A stretch of 28,614 nt of DNA from Haplosporangium gracile (lineage: Eukaryota > Mortierellomycota > Mortierellomycetes > Mortierellales > Mortierellaceae), in assembly GCA_015499985.1 (NCBI GenBank), contig JAAAUF010000536.1, positions 1 through 28,614 of the forward strand, in the 5' to 3' direction. Under the pieces are notes generated by a model that was not told where the DNA came from, made no database searches, and saw only the letters and a list, made by a program, of their open reading frames with translations. Both the position numbers and the translations under genes were made by a program. Shown one piece after another: positions 10,501 through 20,234 of the stretch. Within the stretch, counting starts at the first letter, position 1. Every line of letters starts with the position of its first letter.

Positions 10501-10609
10501 AACAATTAGAATTTATAATTGTTGTTCCTGAATGAACGAAACGACCCGGAAGAAGGAGAGGAAAGGAAAGTTGGTTATTCCTCTCCTTCCTCTCACTGTT
10601 GTCTGAGAG
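10501..10609. repeat. cluster of three inverted repeats (hairpins)
   Basis: Three perfect inverted repeats lie within 110 bases. First, 8-base arms at 10501-10508 and 10516-10523 (AACAATTA) with a 7-base loop. Second, 12-base arms at 10552-10563 and 10578-10589 (GAAGGAGAGGAA) with a 14-base loop. Third, 6-base arms at 10590-10595 and 10604-10609 (CTCTCA) with an 8-base loop. The function is unknown; it could be a structured transcript or a promoter element. Confidence 0.5.
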
Positions 10610-10889
10610 TGGAGAATGAATATATCAAAAGAGGTGGAAGATAAAGATTTTCAGATCTGAATGACAGGGTTGATGTTGACAGGTCGACAGCACACTCGAC
10701 AATTGTTCCTAACCCGACAAAGACGAAGACACCACTTGTCCGCCCGTCCTAAAACTCCACTTTTTTCATGCTCTGTACCCCTGTTTGCCCGTTTGAATCA
10801 ATCATAGAAGTAATCAATACTTTAATCCCTTGCGCCTGAAAGGAACGATGGGTCCCATGGGTAGAGAAGGGTACAGATTGGTAACCAGG

Positions 10890-11230
10890 GATTGTCTTTT
10901 TTATCTTTCAGCTGCCATTCTTTATCTTCTTTCTCTTCTTTCATCCTTTTATTCTTTTGTGTATTCCCCCTTCCTTCCCCTTCCCCTTCTCCTTCTCGTT
11001 CTCTTTCCTTATTCTCTCCCTTTATTCGATCCCTATCACGTTTCATCACCACCATCCTCGCCTCTTATCTTTTTTCTTTTCTTTATTATCGCCACCTCCT
11101 TTCCTCTCCTTCATTCAATCTTGCAATAGCTCCTTCCTATCGACGTTCACTCCTCTCTTCTCCTTCTCCTTCTCCTATTTTCATGCTCCAATCCTTTCAG
11201 TCCCCCAACTGTTCATCTTTTAATCTCACT
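10890..11230 (+). promoter_or_regulatory. long pyrimidine-rich tract upstream of FKS gene
   Basis: About 340 bases are dominated by C and T on the coding strand, with repeated CTTCT/CCTTCT/TCTC runs. It lies 650-990 bases before the FKS start. Similar coding-strand pyrimidine tracts precede the other genes here, so a core-promoter or leader role is likely; this is inference. Long open frames inside it are only a product of its composition. Confidence 0.45.
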
Positions 11231-11879
11231 TTCACGCCACGTCCACGATCCCCCTAGCACAGCAACAGCGACAACAACACCTGTCAACCTCACCTCACCG
11301 ACATTTTGTAGTTAATCAACCACTATCCTCATATTTTGCTTTTAGCATACTACAAAACAAATACACCCCCTCCCCTTCCCCCTCCAGTATCGTTGATTCC
11401 TCGGTACGGCCTTCTCAAGAACAAATTAACTTTTTTTTGCTACCCTGCTCGAAAAAAAAAAGGTACACTCGTTCATTCCGATGGAAGTCAAAGAATAAAG
11501 ATAAAAAGAACAAAGAACGAGCCAGAGTCGTTAGTTTGGTCGATCGACCAGCCTTCTTTGATCCCCTACATTTCCTCGCAATCACTAAAACAATTCCCGT
11601 GTCCACATCCTTCCTTAACATTGATAGATAGTCGCCTCTCCTTTTGGCCACCTTTCATCACCTACCAACCATCAGCACCCATCAGTATCCATCGATAGTA
11701 CCAATAACGACAATCTCTACCACCCATCGGCCATCGTCCATCATCCATCAACACGCTCACGACAAAAAGAAGCTTGTCCGTTCATCGTCAAGCTCTCATT
11801 TCTCTTATATTTTTTGTTCCCATACCAACGGCAACAATAATAATAATAACAACAGAAACCAACACAAAACAAACAAAAT

Positions 11880-14800
11880 ATGAATCCACCTGGCCCAGCG
11901 GCTGCCGCACCGACCCCTAGGCAGGGACCACCGCGTTCCTATTCTCACTCACAATCAAGTCCTCAATCACACCCACTACAGCAACACCCGCAACAACAAC
12001 ACCCTCAACAGCATCCACAGCAACAGCAACAGCAACCAAGGCCGCCCCGGCACCACCCACAGGTTTCTTCACAGACCCATCTCCCTAACACACCACAGCC
12101 AGGTCAGGAACGGCGCCCTATGCCTTCACAGGGACCTCCTCCTCCTCAGAGTAACCAACAGCATCAGCAACAACGGACATTCCAGCAGGAACACCCTGAC
12201 AGGAAACAATACCCTCCTAATTCGATCCCCCTTCGCGACCTGCAGCACCAACAGCAGCACTATCAACAGCCACAGCCACAACCGATGCACCTTCAGTCAA
12301 ATCAGTTCAATAACCATCACTATGGTACTGGACTCGGCGGCGTTGACTCGGACGACGAAGGTATGTATGTTCAGCCAGGGTTCCCCAACCAACGGGACAC
12401 GGTGTACTCGCTCTCTTCGCAACAGTCCCTCTTCCATAACCAGGAGTCGCATAACGATGGTAAGGATCACGAAATGATTAATCGAGAGTCAAGAAGAATC
12501 GACGATGAGCAAAGGGATGAGACAGACACCCCCGACAAAACACCCACAAAAGTAGATGGAGCCGCCAAGCGGAGTGGAGGGAGTGGAAGTCGGGAGTGCA
12601 AATTTGCCTTTTTTTTGCTACTCCTACTTCACCAGTGCAAAGTACCTCCGCTGTACGCCAACAAGAAAAAGAGTAAATAGAGCAAGAGCGACCACACTAA
12701 CACCTTGTATATTGTTGCTCTCCTGTGCCTGGCTGCAATGTTCTATTGTGCTCCTATTGGCTGGCACATGCGGGTCTGATCGATATTCCAGCGTTCTATT
12801 TTATGCATTTATCGTTTTTTCATCAGACTGAGAACAAACGGGCAAACGGGCGGCTGTCAAACCTTGTCCCGCACTCATTGTACGCCCTTCTATTTTTCAC
12901 ATTCCCTCATTATTGCTAATACTAAAACATATCTCTCTATATCTCGCTCACTTATCTCCACTCTCGACAATGGAACCAACCAGTGCGCCCCTTCACCAAT
13001 ATGAGCAGGAACGCAAGTAGAGACCCCGTCATCGACAAGGCCAAACGACGCCACCATGGTGGGCCCTCCGAATCAGACTCGGACAACTTCAGCGATTCAC
13101 GCTCAGAACGCGTCCTCTCCTCAGGCACACTTCCCGGCGCAGACATCGACCTTTTTGGTCCCTTCAGAGGCCCCGACGATGGCCGTTACACCGGCTACTC
13201 CCCTTCCTCAGCCGCACTCCTCTCGCTGCTCGAGCACAAGAGGAGCCCCATGGCTGGCCTCCAATACCGTTACGACAACTCCACCCCTGCACCTGCACCT
13301 GGCAGCAACGTCTTTGGCGATCCTCAGTCTCAACCCCCCGCTGACCAATACCCTTCATGGACCATCGAAAAGGGCGTGCCTCTGACCCGGCAGGAGATTG
13401 AAGGCATCATGTTGGACTTGACTCGAAAGTTTGGTTTTCAGATGGACAGCATGCGCAATCAGTACGACGCCTTCATGACGATGCTCGACTCGAGAGCGTC
13501 TCGCATGTCCCCAGCCCAGGCTTTGACGACCATCCACGCAGACTATATCGGAGGAGAGAATGCCAACTATCGCAAGTGGTACTTTGCAGCACAACTGGAT
13601 CTGGACGACCATATGGGATATCACTCCGCTCCTCTCAAGAACAAGAAGATCAACCGCAACTCAATGGTGCCCCAACCTGGCGCAGTCAACATCGAGACCC
13701 ACGACTCTCTCGCCATGGCCGAGCAGCACTGGAAGGCAAAGATGAACCAAATGTCCCACTTTGACCGCGCTCGCCAGGTTGCCCTTTACCTACTTCTCTG
13801 GGGTGAAGCCTCGCAGATCCGATTCTTGCCCGAATGTCTATGCTTCATCTACAAGTGCGCCGAAGACTACTATCTCTCGTCCGATTGCCAACGGATGGTC
13901 AAGCCTGTCCCTGAGGGCCAGTATCTTCGTACGGTTATCCTGCCACTGTACCGTTTCATCCGCGATCAAGGTTACGAGGTTCAAGGCGGCAGATACGTGA
14001 AGCGCGAACGCGACCACGATTCTGTCATCGGATACGACGATATCAACCAGGCTTTCTGGAGCCCCGAAGGCATCGAACGGATTCGTTTGCGGGACAAGGT
14101 CCGGTTAGTCGACATTCACATTGGCAGAAGATGGGGCGCTCTTGGACACGTCGATTGGGACTCGTCATTTAGGAAGACCTATATCGAGAAGCGCACCTGG
14201 CTTCACTTGGCTGTCAACTTTACGCGAGTCTGGATTATCCACGTGGTCATGTACTGGTACTACACCGCCTACAATGCACCTTTCCTCTACATGAATGACA
14301 CGACCGACCAGTCAGGAGGAGTCCAGTGGTCGATTGTTGGTCTCGGAGGAGCCATCGCCACTTTGATCATGTTGCTCGGCGTCTTTTGCGAGTTCATGTT
14401 TATCCCTCTCACCTGGTCCAACTCGGCGATGCTCATCCAGAGGCTGATCCTTCTCATCATCATCCTGATCTTGAACGTCGCCCCAGCTATCTACGTCTGC
14501 CTTTTCAACCGCACTGGCGACACCTCCCTGTACGTCGGAATTGGTCACTTTGCCCTCTCCCTAATCACTACCATCGTCTTTGCTATCGTTCCCTCGAACC
14601 AACTTTTTGGTGGCAACTCCAAGACCTCGCGCAAGAACCTCGCATCCCAGACCTTTACCGCCTCCTTCCCCAAACTGAAGGGATCCGAGCGCGCTCTGTC
14701 CATTTTCCTTTGGGCCTTGGTGTTTGGATGTAAGCTGACCGAGTCGTATTTCGTCCTGGCGCGTTCCTTCAAGGACCCGCTTATGGCCCTTTACAACGAG

Positions 14801-17800
14801 CGTATTCCTCTCTGCCAGGATAAGTACCTAGGCGCGACCATGTGCAGCATCATGCCAGTGTTGACCATTGGCATCATGTTCATTGTTGACCTGGTTCTGT
14901 TCTTTTTGGACACTTATCTCTGGTATGTCATCTGGAACACCGTCTTCTCTGTCTGCTATTCCTTCAAGCTCGGAATCTCAGTTTGGACTCCTTGGCGCAA
15001 CGTCTTTTCTCGCCTCCCCAAGCGCATCTACGCCAAGCTCTTAGCAACAGCCGACATGGACATCAAATACAAGCCCAAAGTCCTTTGCTCTCAGATCTGG
15101 AATGCCGTGGTCATTTCTATGTACCGCGAGCACATCCTGTCGATCGAGCACGCCCAGCGGATGCTTTACCAACAGGTCCTCTCTGAGAACGGAAGCAAGC
15201 TCTCGCTCAAGGCTCCTACTTTCTTCATCGCCCAAGAGGATTCGTCCATCAAAGCCGAGTTTTACCCCCACCGGTCCGAGGCCGAACGTCGTGTCAACTT
15301 TTTTGCCCAGTCTCTTGCTACTCCTATCCCAGAGCCACTGCCCGTCGACCAGATGCCCACCTTCACCGTCTTGGTCCCCCACTACTCTGAAAAGACTCTA
15401 CTGTCGCTTCGCGAGATTATCAGAGAGGAGGACCAGAACAGTCGTGTGACCCTGTTGGAGTATCTGAAGCAGCTTCATCCAGTCGAATGGGACAATTTTG
15501 TCAGGGACACCAAGATTATGGCTGAGGAATCATCACTGTTCAACGGCGCTAGCGGGTTTGGACTTTCAGCGTTTGACTCGGACAAGGAGCACAGGGCCGA
15601 CGACAGGAACAACGACGACCTCCCATTTTACAGCATTGGCTTCAAGAGCGCCTCGCCCGAGTTTACCCTTCGTACCCGTATTTGGGCTTCGCTTCGTGCC
15701 CAGACCTTGTACCGTACTGTTTCTGGATTCATGAACTACGCCAAGGCCATCAAGTTGCTCTACCGTATCGAGAACCCTGAGGTGGTTCACCAATTTGGTG
15801 GCAACGGCGATCGTCTGGAACGGGAACTGGATCGACTCTCTCAGCAAAAGTTCAAGTTTGTGGTCTCGATGCAGCGTTACACCAAGTTCAGCAAGGAGGA
15901 GGCTGAGAACGCCGAGTTCTTGCTACAGACATACCCTTCGCTCCAAATTGCCTATCTGGACGAGCATCCACCTGAGGCCGAAGGCGAGGAACCCATTGTC
16001 TACTCGGTGTTGATTGACGGCAAGTGCGAGATCCTTCCTGATGGCAAGCGTCGACCCCGTTTTAGAATCCGCCTTCCTGGTAACCCCATTCTCGGAGACG
16101 GCAAGTCTGACAACCAGAACCATGCCATCATCTTTACCCGCGGCGAGTACATCCAGTTGGTGGACGCCAACCAGGACAACTACTTGGAGGAAGCTCTCAA
16201 GATACGAAATGTCCTTGGAGAGTTTGAGCAGCTTCATACCCCTCCAATCTCGCCCTACTCCCCTCAACTGTCATCGGATGACGTCCTCGAGCCTGTTGCG
16301 ATTGTTGGAGCCCGCGAGTATATTTTCTCGGAAAACATTGGAGTACTTGGAGACGTGGCGGCCGGAAAGGAGCAAGGCTTTGGAACGTTGACCCAGCGCA
16401 TGATGGCCAAGATTGGTGGCAAACTGCATTACGGACATCCTGATTTCCTCAACTTTATTTTTATGACCACCCGCGGAGGTAACTTTTCCGAGTCTATTTT
16501 GTTATTCTCAATTTGTTTTTAGCACACGACAAGTTACTAACTTTGTCTCTCATTTCTCGATTGATCATTTTTAGGTGTGAGTAAGGCGCAGAAGGGTCTT
16601 CATTTGAACGAGGATATCTATGCGGGTATGACGGCGTTCAATCGTGGGGGCAGGATCAAGCACACGGAGTACTACCAGTGCGGCAAGGGTCGTGATCTCG
16701 GATTCGGCTCGATCCTCAACTTCAACACCAAGATCGGTACAGGAATGGGAGAGCAGATGTTATCGCGCGAGTACTACTACCTCGGAACACAGCTGCCTCT
16801 GGATCGGTTCCTGACCTTCTACTACGCCCATCCCGGATTCCACATCAACAACATCTTTATTATGCTGTCGGTCCAGTTGTTTATGTTCTCGATGCTCTTT
16901 ATCGGATCGATGGCGTCGTCGGTCACCGTCTGCGTAGACGTTGCAGAGGAAGGGTGTATAAATCTGGTGCCCGTCTTTGACTGGATCAAGCGCTGCGTAC
17001 TATCGATCTTTATTGTCTTCTTTATCGCGTTCCTGCCGCTTTTCCTGCAAGAGTTCATGGAACGTGGATTTGTTCGCAGTTTGATCCGTCTTGGCAAGCA
17101 GTTCATGTCGTTGTCGCCCCTGTTTGAGGTCTTTGTGACTCAGATCTATACCAACTCGATCTTGACCAACTTGTCGTTCGGAGGAGCCCGTTACATCGCT
17201 ACGGGACGTGGATTTGCCACGACCAGGACGCCCTTTGCGCTGCTGTACTCAAGATTCGCCGGCCCCTCGCTGTACCTGGGCATGAGGATGCTGATCATGC
17301 TCATCTTTGCATCGATGACGATGTGGATCCCTCACCTGATCTACTTTTGGGTCTCGGTCATTGCGTTGGTCATCTCGCCCTTCCTCTTCAACCCTCATCA
17401 GTTCTCTTTCACAGAGTTCTTCCTTGACTACCGCGAATTCTTGCGCTGGCTCTCCCGTGGAAACTCTCGCACACACGTCTCGTCCTGGATCTCGTACTGC
17501 CGCACCCTCCGCACTCGAGTTACAGGATATAAGCGCAAGCGCCTGGGCCACCCCTCGGAGAAGCTTGGAGGTGATATCCCCAAGGCCAACTTTTGGGTCA
17601 TTTTCGTCTCTGAGATTGTGTTCCCGTTGATCCAGGTCTTTATGTGCGTGGTCTGCTACATGTTTGTCCGATCCTTTGCCACGTCTGACGGCAATGGAGC
17701 TGCTGTTTATACCAGCGGTCTGCTCCGCGTCGGAGTCTTTGCGCTTGCGCCCTTGGCGGTCAACGCGGCAGTTCTGGTGGTTCTCTTTGCAATCTCTCTC

Positions 17801-18433
17801 CTGTTAGGCCCTTGCATGAATATGTGCTGCGTCAAGTTTGGGTCGATCATGGCGGCGATTGCTCATACGGTGGCGGTGTTGACGTTACTCGGATTCTTCG
17901 AGGCACTCTGGGCGCTTGAGGCCTGGAATGCCTCCCACGCGATTCTGGGAATCATTGCAGCGATCTCTGTGCAGCGATTCGTGTTCAAGATTCTGATCGC
18001 AGTTTTCCTGACGAGAGAGTTCAAGCACGATGAGACGAACCGTGCCTGGTGGACGGGCAAGTGGCACGGACGTGGATTGGGCTCGCATGCAATCTCGCAG
18101 CCGATACGCGAGTATGTGTGCAAAATCATCGAGATGTCGATGTTTGCTTGCGACTTCCTGATTGGTCACATCATCCTGATTTTGCTGTTCCCGATCTGTC
18201 TGATTCCCTGGATCGACCGGTGGCATTCGACCATGTTGTTCTGGTTGCGTCCCAGCAAACAGATCCGGCCACCCATCTTTTCGTCCAAGCTCCGGGCTCA
18301 GCGTCGTCAAACAGTGTTGGGATACGGGCTGTTGTTCATCGTCATTGTTGCGGTCTTTGTCCTCTTGATCATTGGACCCATTGTCTTCCGGGAGTGGATG
18401 CCCGACAACATTGGGAAGACTATCCCCATCTAA
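11880..18433 (+). CDS. 1,3-beta-glucan synthase catalytic subunit, GT48 (FKS type)
   Basis: Three exons, 11880-12459, 12984-16478 and 16575-18433, total 5934 nt, 1977 residues (yeast Fks1 has 1876). The protein is a polytopic plasma-membrane enzyme that polymerises UDP-glucose into beta-1,3-glucan under Rho1 control. Residues 1 to about 190 are disordered and rich in Gln, His and Pro. An FKS1 dom1-type region starts near residue 315 and includes SMRNQYDAFMTMLDSRASRM and HADYIGG. An N-terminal membrane cluster spans about 600-860. The large cytosolic GT48 core follows, with ESEAERR-like RSEAERRVNFFAQSL, LLEYLKQLHPVEW and GNPILGDGKSDNQNH. The last intron (96 nt) splits TTRGG from VSKAQKGLHLNEDIYAGM, and a second membrane cluster ends the protein. 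Intron 1 (524 nt) is supported by donor GTAAGG, a CTAAT-type branch site near 12918 and the first AG after it, which restores frame. The echinocandin hot-spot segments differ from yeast (see findings). Confidence 0.95.
11979..12032 (+). repeat. CAG/CAA-rich trinucleotide tract (poly-Gln/His/Pro coding)
   Basis: Imperfect CAA/CAG/CAC/CCA repeat inside FKS exon 1, encoding alternating Gln runs with His-Pro (HPQQ-type units). Such tracts vary in length by slippage. It lies in the disordered N-terminal tail, away from the catalytic region. Confidence 0.7.
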
Positions 18434-18924
18434 ATTTTGTTCTCTTTTTTCACGTTTTTTTTATCTATTACTACACCATTTTGTCTTTCTTCTTTCACAC
18501 TTTTTGTTCATATCAAACATCCCTTATCCTTCTCTTCCTTCTCTTCATCCTATTCCTCATCCTTTTTCATCGTTCATCCAAATATTTTCTCATGTATCAT
18601 ATACACCCTTGCCTGGATTCTTCGTCTTCTTCCAATAAACAAAGAATTGGATCTAATTGAAAAAAAGGCTCAACATATTGTATTATGCAAGTGAAGGGGG
18701 TTTATTCTCTGATTAGGGGGAAAAGAGGGTATTTTTTGCTATGCTTTTTGTGTGAAATGAAAAAAATTAAGTATGGCAAAATGGGAAAAGATATGTGCAA
18801 ATGAATATGTATGAAAGGAATGGGGGGGGGGAAAGACAGAGTAGATCAACTAACTCTTGAGTAGAAAGAGCGCGGGAAAGATATGGACAAAAACAATCGT
18901 TCTACTACAATCAAAAGAAAGCAT
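18434..18924. other. convergent intergenic region between FKS and DPBB genes
   Basis: Non-coding 3' flanks of two convergent genes. The FKS side is a T/C-rich 3' UTR with AATAAA at 18634-18639. The remainder is A/G-rich with a run of consecutive G near 18822-18831. No gene seen. Confidence 0.6.
18634..18639 (+). terminator. putative polyadenylation signal (AATAAA) for FKS gene
   Basis: Canonical AATAAA about 200 bases after the FKS stop, in a T/C-rich 3' UTR. It is the only perfect hexamer I noticed between the two convergent stop codons on this strand. Confidence 0.45.
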
Positions 18925-19539
18925 TTAGTTCTTCTTGACAGCAGGAGACTTGGGCCACTTGAGGTTGCTACCGGAAGAAGGGCACCTCACAAACTCATAC
19001 TTGATGGAGACAACGCCCTTACTCTTAGGCGCCAACTGGGTGAACGCGCTGAGGGAGAGATCAACATGTCCAGAACCACAGCTAGAGCAGTCATCGATAA
19101 TACGAGCAATGACGGAGCGGGAACCGGCAGTGACGCGGAGACATTCGAAGCAGGCTTGCTTAACACCGCCAGTGAACTGGGATAGGCGCATGGCGGCAAT
19201 GTGCCAGCTGTCCTTGGCGTTGACGTCCTTGTTTTCGAGGATTCCGTAGCATGCGACCTATGAGAGGGGAAGAGATTGGAGAGGGAGGAGTAGAGAGAAG
19301 GGAAGGAAGGAGGTAAAGGGTTAGTGATCCGTTTGCTATATACGGTTTTAGACGCAGGAATAGGCTAGAAAGAATGAAAAACGGCTTACATCTTCGGCAT
19401 CTTTGCCGTTGAACCAGGTGGCCTTTCCACTGGCCTTCTTTCCGAACTGGATCTTGGTTGCGGCCTCGGAGGTGGAGATGACAGAGAGGAGGGCGAACAA
19501 GGTCATGGCGACCATCAATGTGAACTTTGTGAATTGCAT
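18925..19539 (-). CDS. small secreted double-psi beta-barrel protein (RlpA/expansin-like)
   Basis: Two exons, 19539-19390 and 19257-18925, joined by a 132-nt GT-AG intron in phase 0; 160 residues. Residues 1 to about 26 are a signal peptide ending in SEA. A short GKATWFNG segment opens the mature domain, followed by an ACYG motif. Residues 105-122 (DDCSSCGSGHVDLSLSAF) are the DPBB signature shared by RlpA, barwin, expansin domain 1 and cerato-ulmin-neighbour fungal proteins, with Asp116 in the position of the expansin catalytic-site HFD Asp. Cysteines at 53, 86, 89, 107, 110 and 142 could form disulfides. There is no carbohydrate-binding second domain, so it is a single-domain, expansin-like or effector-like secreted protein. 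A role in loosening or remodelling wall polysaccharide is inference; family members often lack hydrolytic activity. It is the third wall-related gene in the window. Confidence 0.88.
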
Positions 19540-19660
19540 TGTGTTTATGTGGTATAAGGTAAGGGAATGTAGGTGGGAGTGTATTTACAAGTGGAGAGTA
19601 GTGGAGATGGGGATGAGTGAGAGAGTAGGGAACAAAAACAAAAGTGGGGGTGGATCTTGA

Positions 19661-19669
19661 GGTTTTATA
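19661..19669 (-). promoter_or_regulatory. TATA box of the DPBB gene
   Basis: The minus strand reads CTATAAAACC here, about 125 bases upstream of the start at 19539. A pyrimidine-rich coding-strand leader lies between it and the ATG. Its position and sequence fit a TATA-driven, probably strongly regulated promoter. Confidence 0.55.
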
Positions 19670-20131
19670 GTCAGAGAGGGTGAAGGGGAGGGAAAGGAGG
19701 CAGGGGCCATGAAAATGGCAGGGCAATAGAGAGCAATGAAGTGAGTGTGAGAGCAAGGTGGGCCACACACACATAAGAGAGGAAATGAATTGCTGAGTTG
19801 TGTTGTATGTGTGTGTGTATGTTCTTAATGCATAGTTTGGATGTGTGGGTTTGAATGATAGGGAGGTAATCTAAAAGGAAGAATCGATTCATTAGTGAAT
19901 TATCTTTCGAAATGGTTCCCCTGCTCATTTCGTCCAGGGCGCAGATTGTGTTCTCGACTCTGGCCGCGTTTCATTTATTAAATCTCATCCCCCTTTTTAG
20001 GAGTAAGGGACAAGATGGCACAGGGGCAAGGAGGGATGGGGGAGAACAGCAATGGCAAAAAACAGGGTGGGTGTCGTATGTGCCTGCATCTCATTTTACC
20101 GCCTGCAATGGAAAGAAAAAAAGAAAAACAA

Positions 20132-20234
20132 AAAATCGATAATTTGACATTTGGCACCGCCGCCGCGCTCTTTGAAATGAAATGTCTCGATTTTGTGACA
20201 TATGTACTGTACCACGCGGCCTTTTATTTCAAAG
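20132..20234. repeat. nested/overlapping inverted repeats
   Basis: AAAATCGA (20132-20139) plus GACATTT (20146-20152) pair with AAATGTC (20180-20186) plus TCGATTTT (20187-20194). This gives a 15-base-pair stem with a 6-base bulge on one side and a GC-rich 27-base loop. A second, mutually exclusive stem pairs CTTTGAAAT (20170-20178) with ATTTCAAAG (20226-20234). Function unknown. Confidence 0.5.

Larger units (their letters stand above)
7773..11879. other. 4.1 kb divergent intergenic region between GH72 and glucan synthase genes
   Basis: No reading frame here looks coding; those present are short or low-complexity. The left end (7785-7935) is purine-rich on plus, hence a pyrimidine leader for the GH72 gene. 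The right end (about 10890-11230) is a long pyrimidine tract on plus, followed by an ATCCATC/ACC-rich leader and an A-rich segment directly before the FKS start. The middle holds A-runs, a TATA-like TATATAAT near 9520 and a cluster of inverted repeats at 10501-10609. Promoters of both genes must lie here. I see no tRNA and no transposon ends. Confidence 0.6.

Noticed and set aside
10822..11257. several overlapping frames (up to 121 codons) in the CT tract
   Set aside because: Composed almost only of Ser, Leu, Pro and Phe (or Glu/Lys/Arg on the other strand), as expected for a polypyrimidine tract.
12556..12919. short frames within FKS intron 1
   Set aside because: They lie between a consensus donor and the first AG after a branch site, and have no family similarity.
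18820..18832. G-run as quadruplex (also 28327-28336)
   Set aside because: Each is a single homopolymer run without the further G-tracts needed for a standard quadruplex; could also vary by sequencing error.
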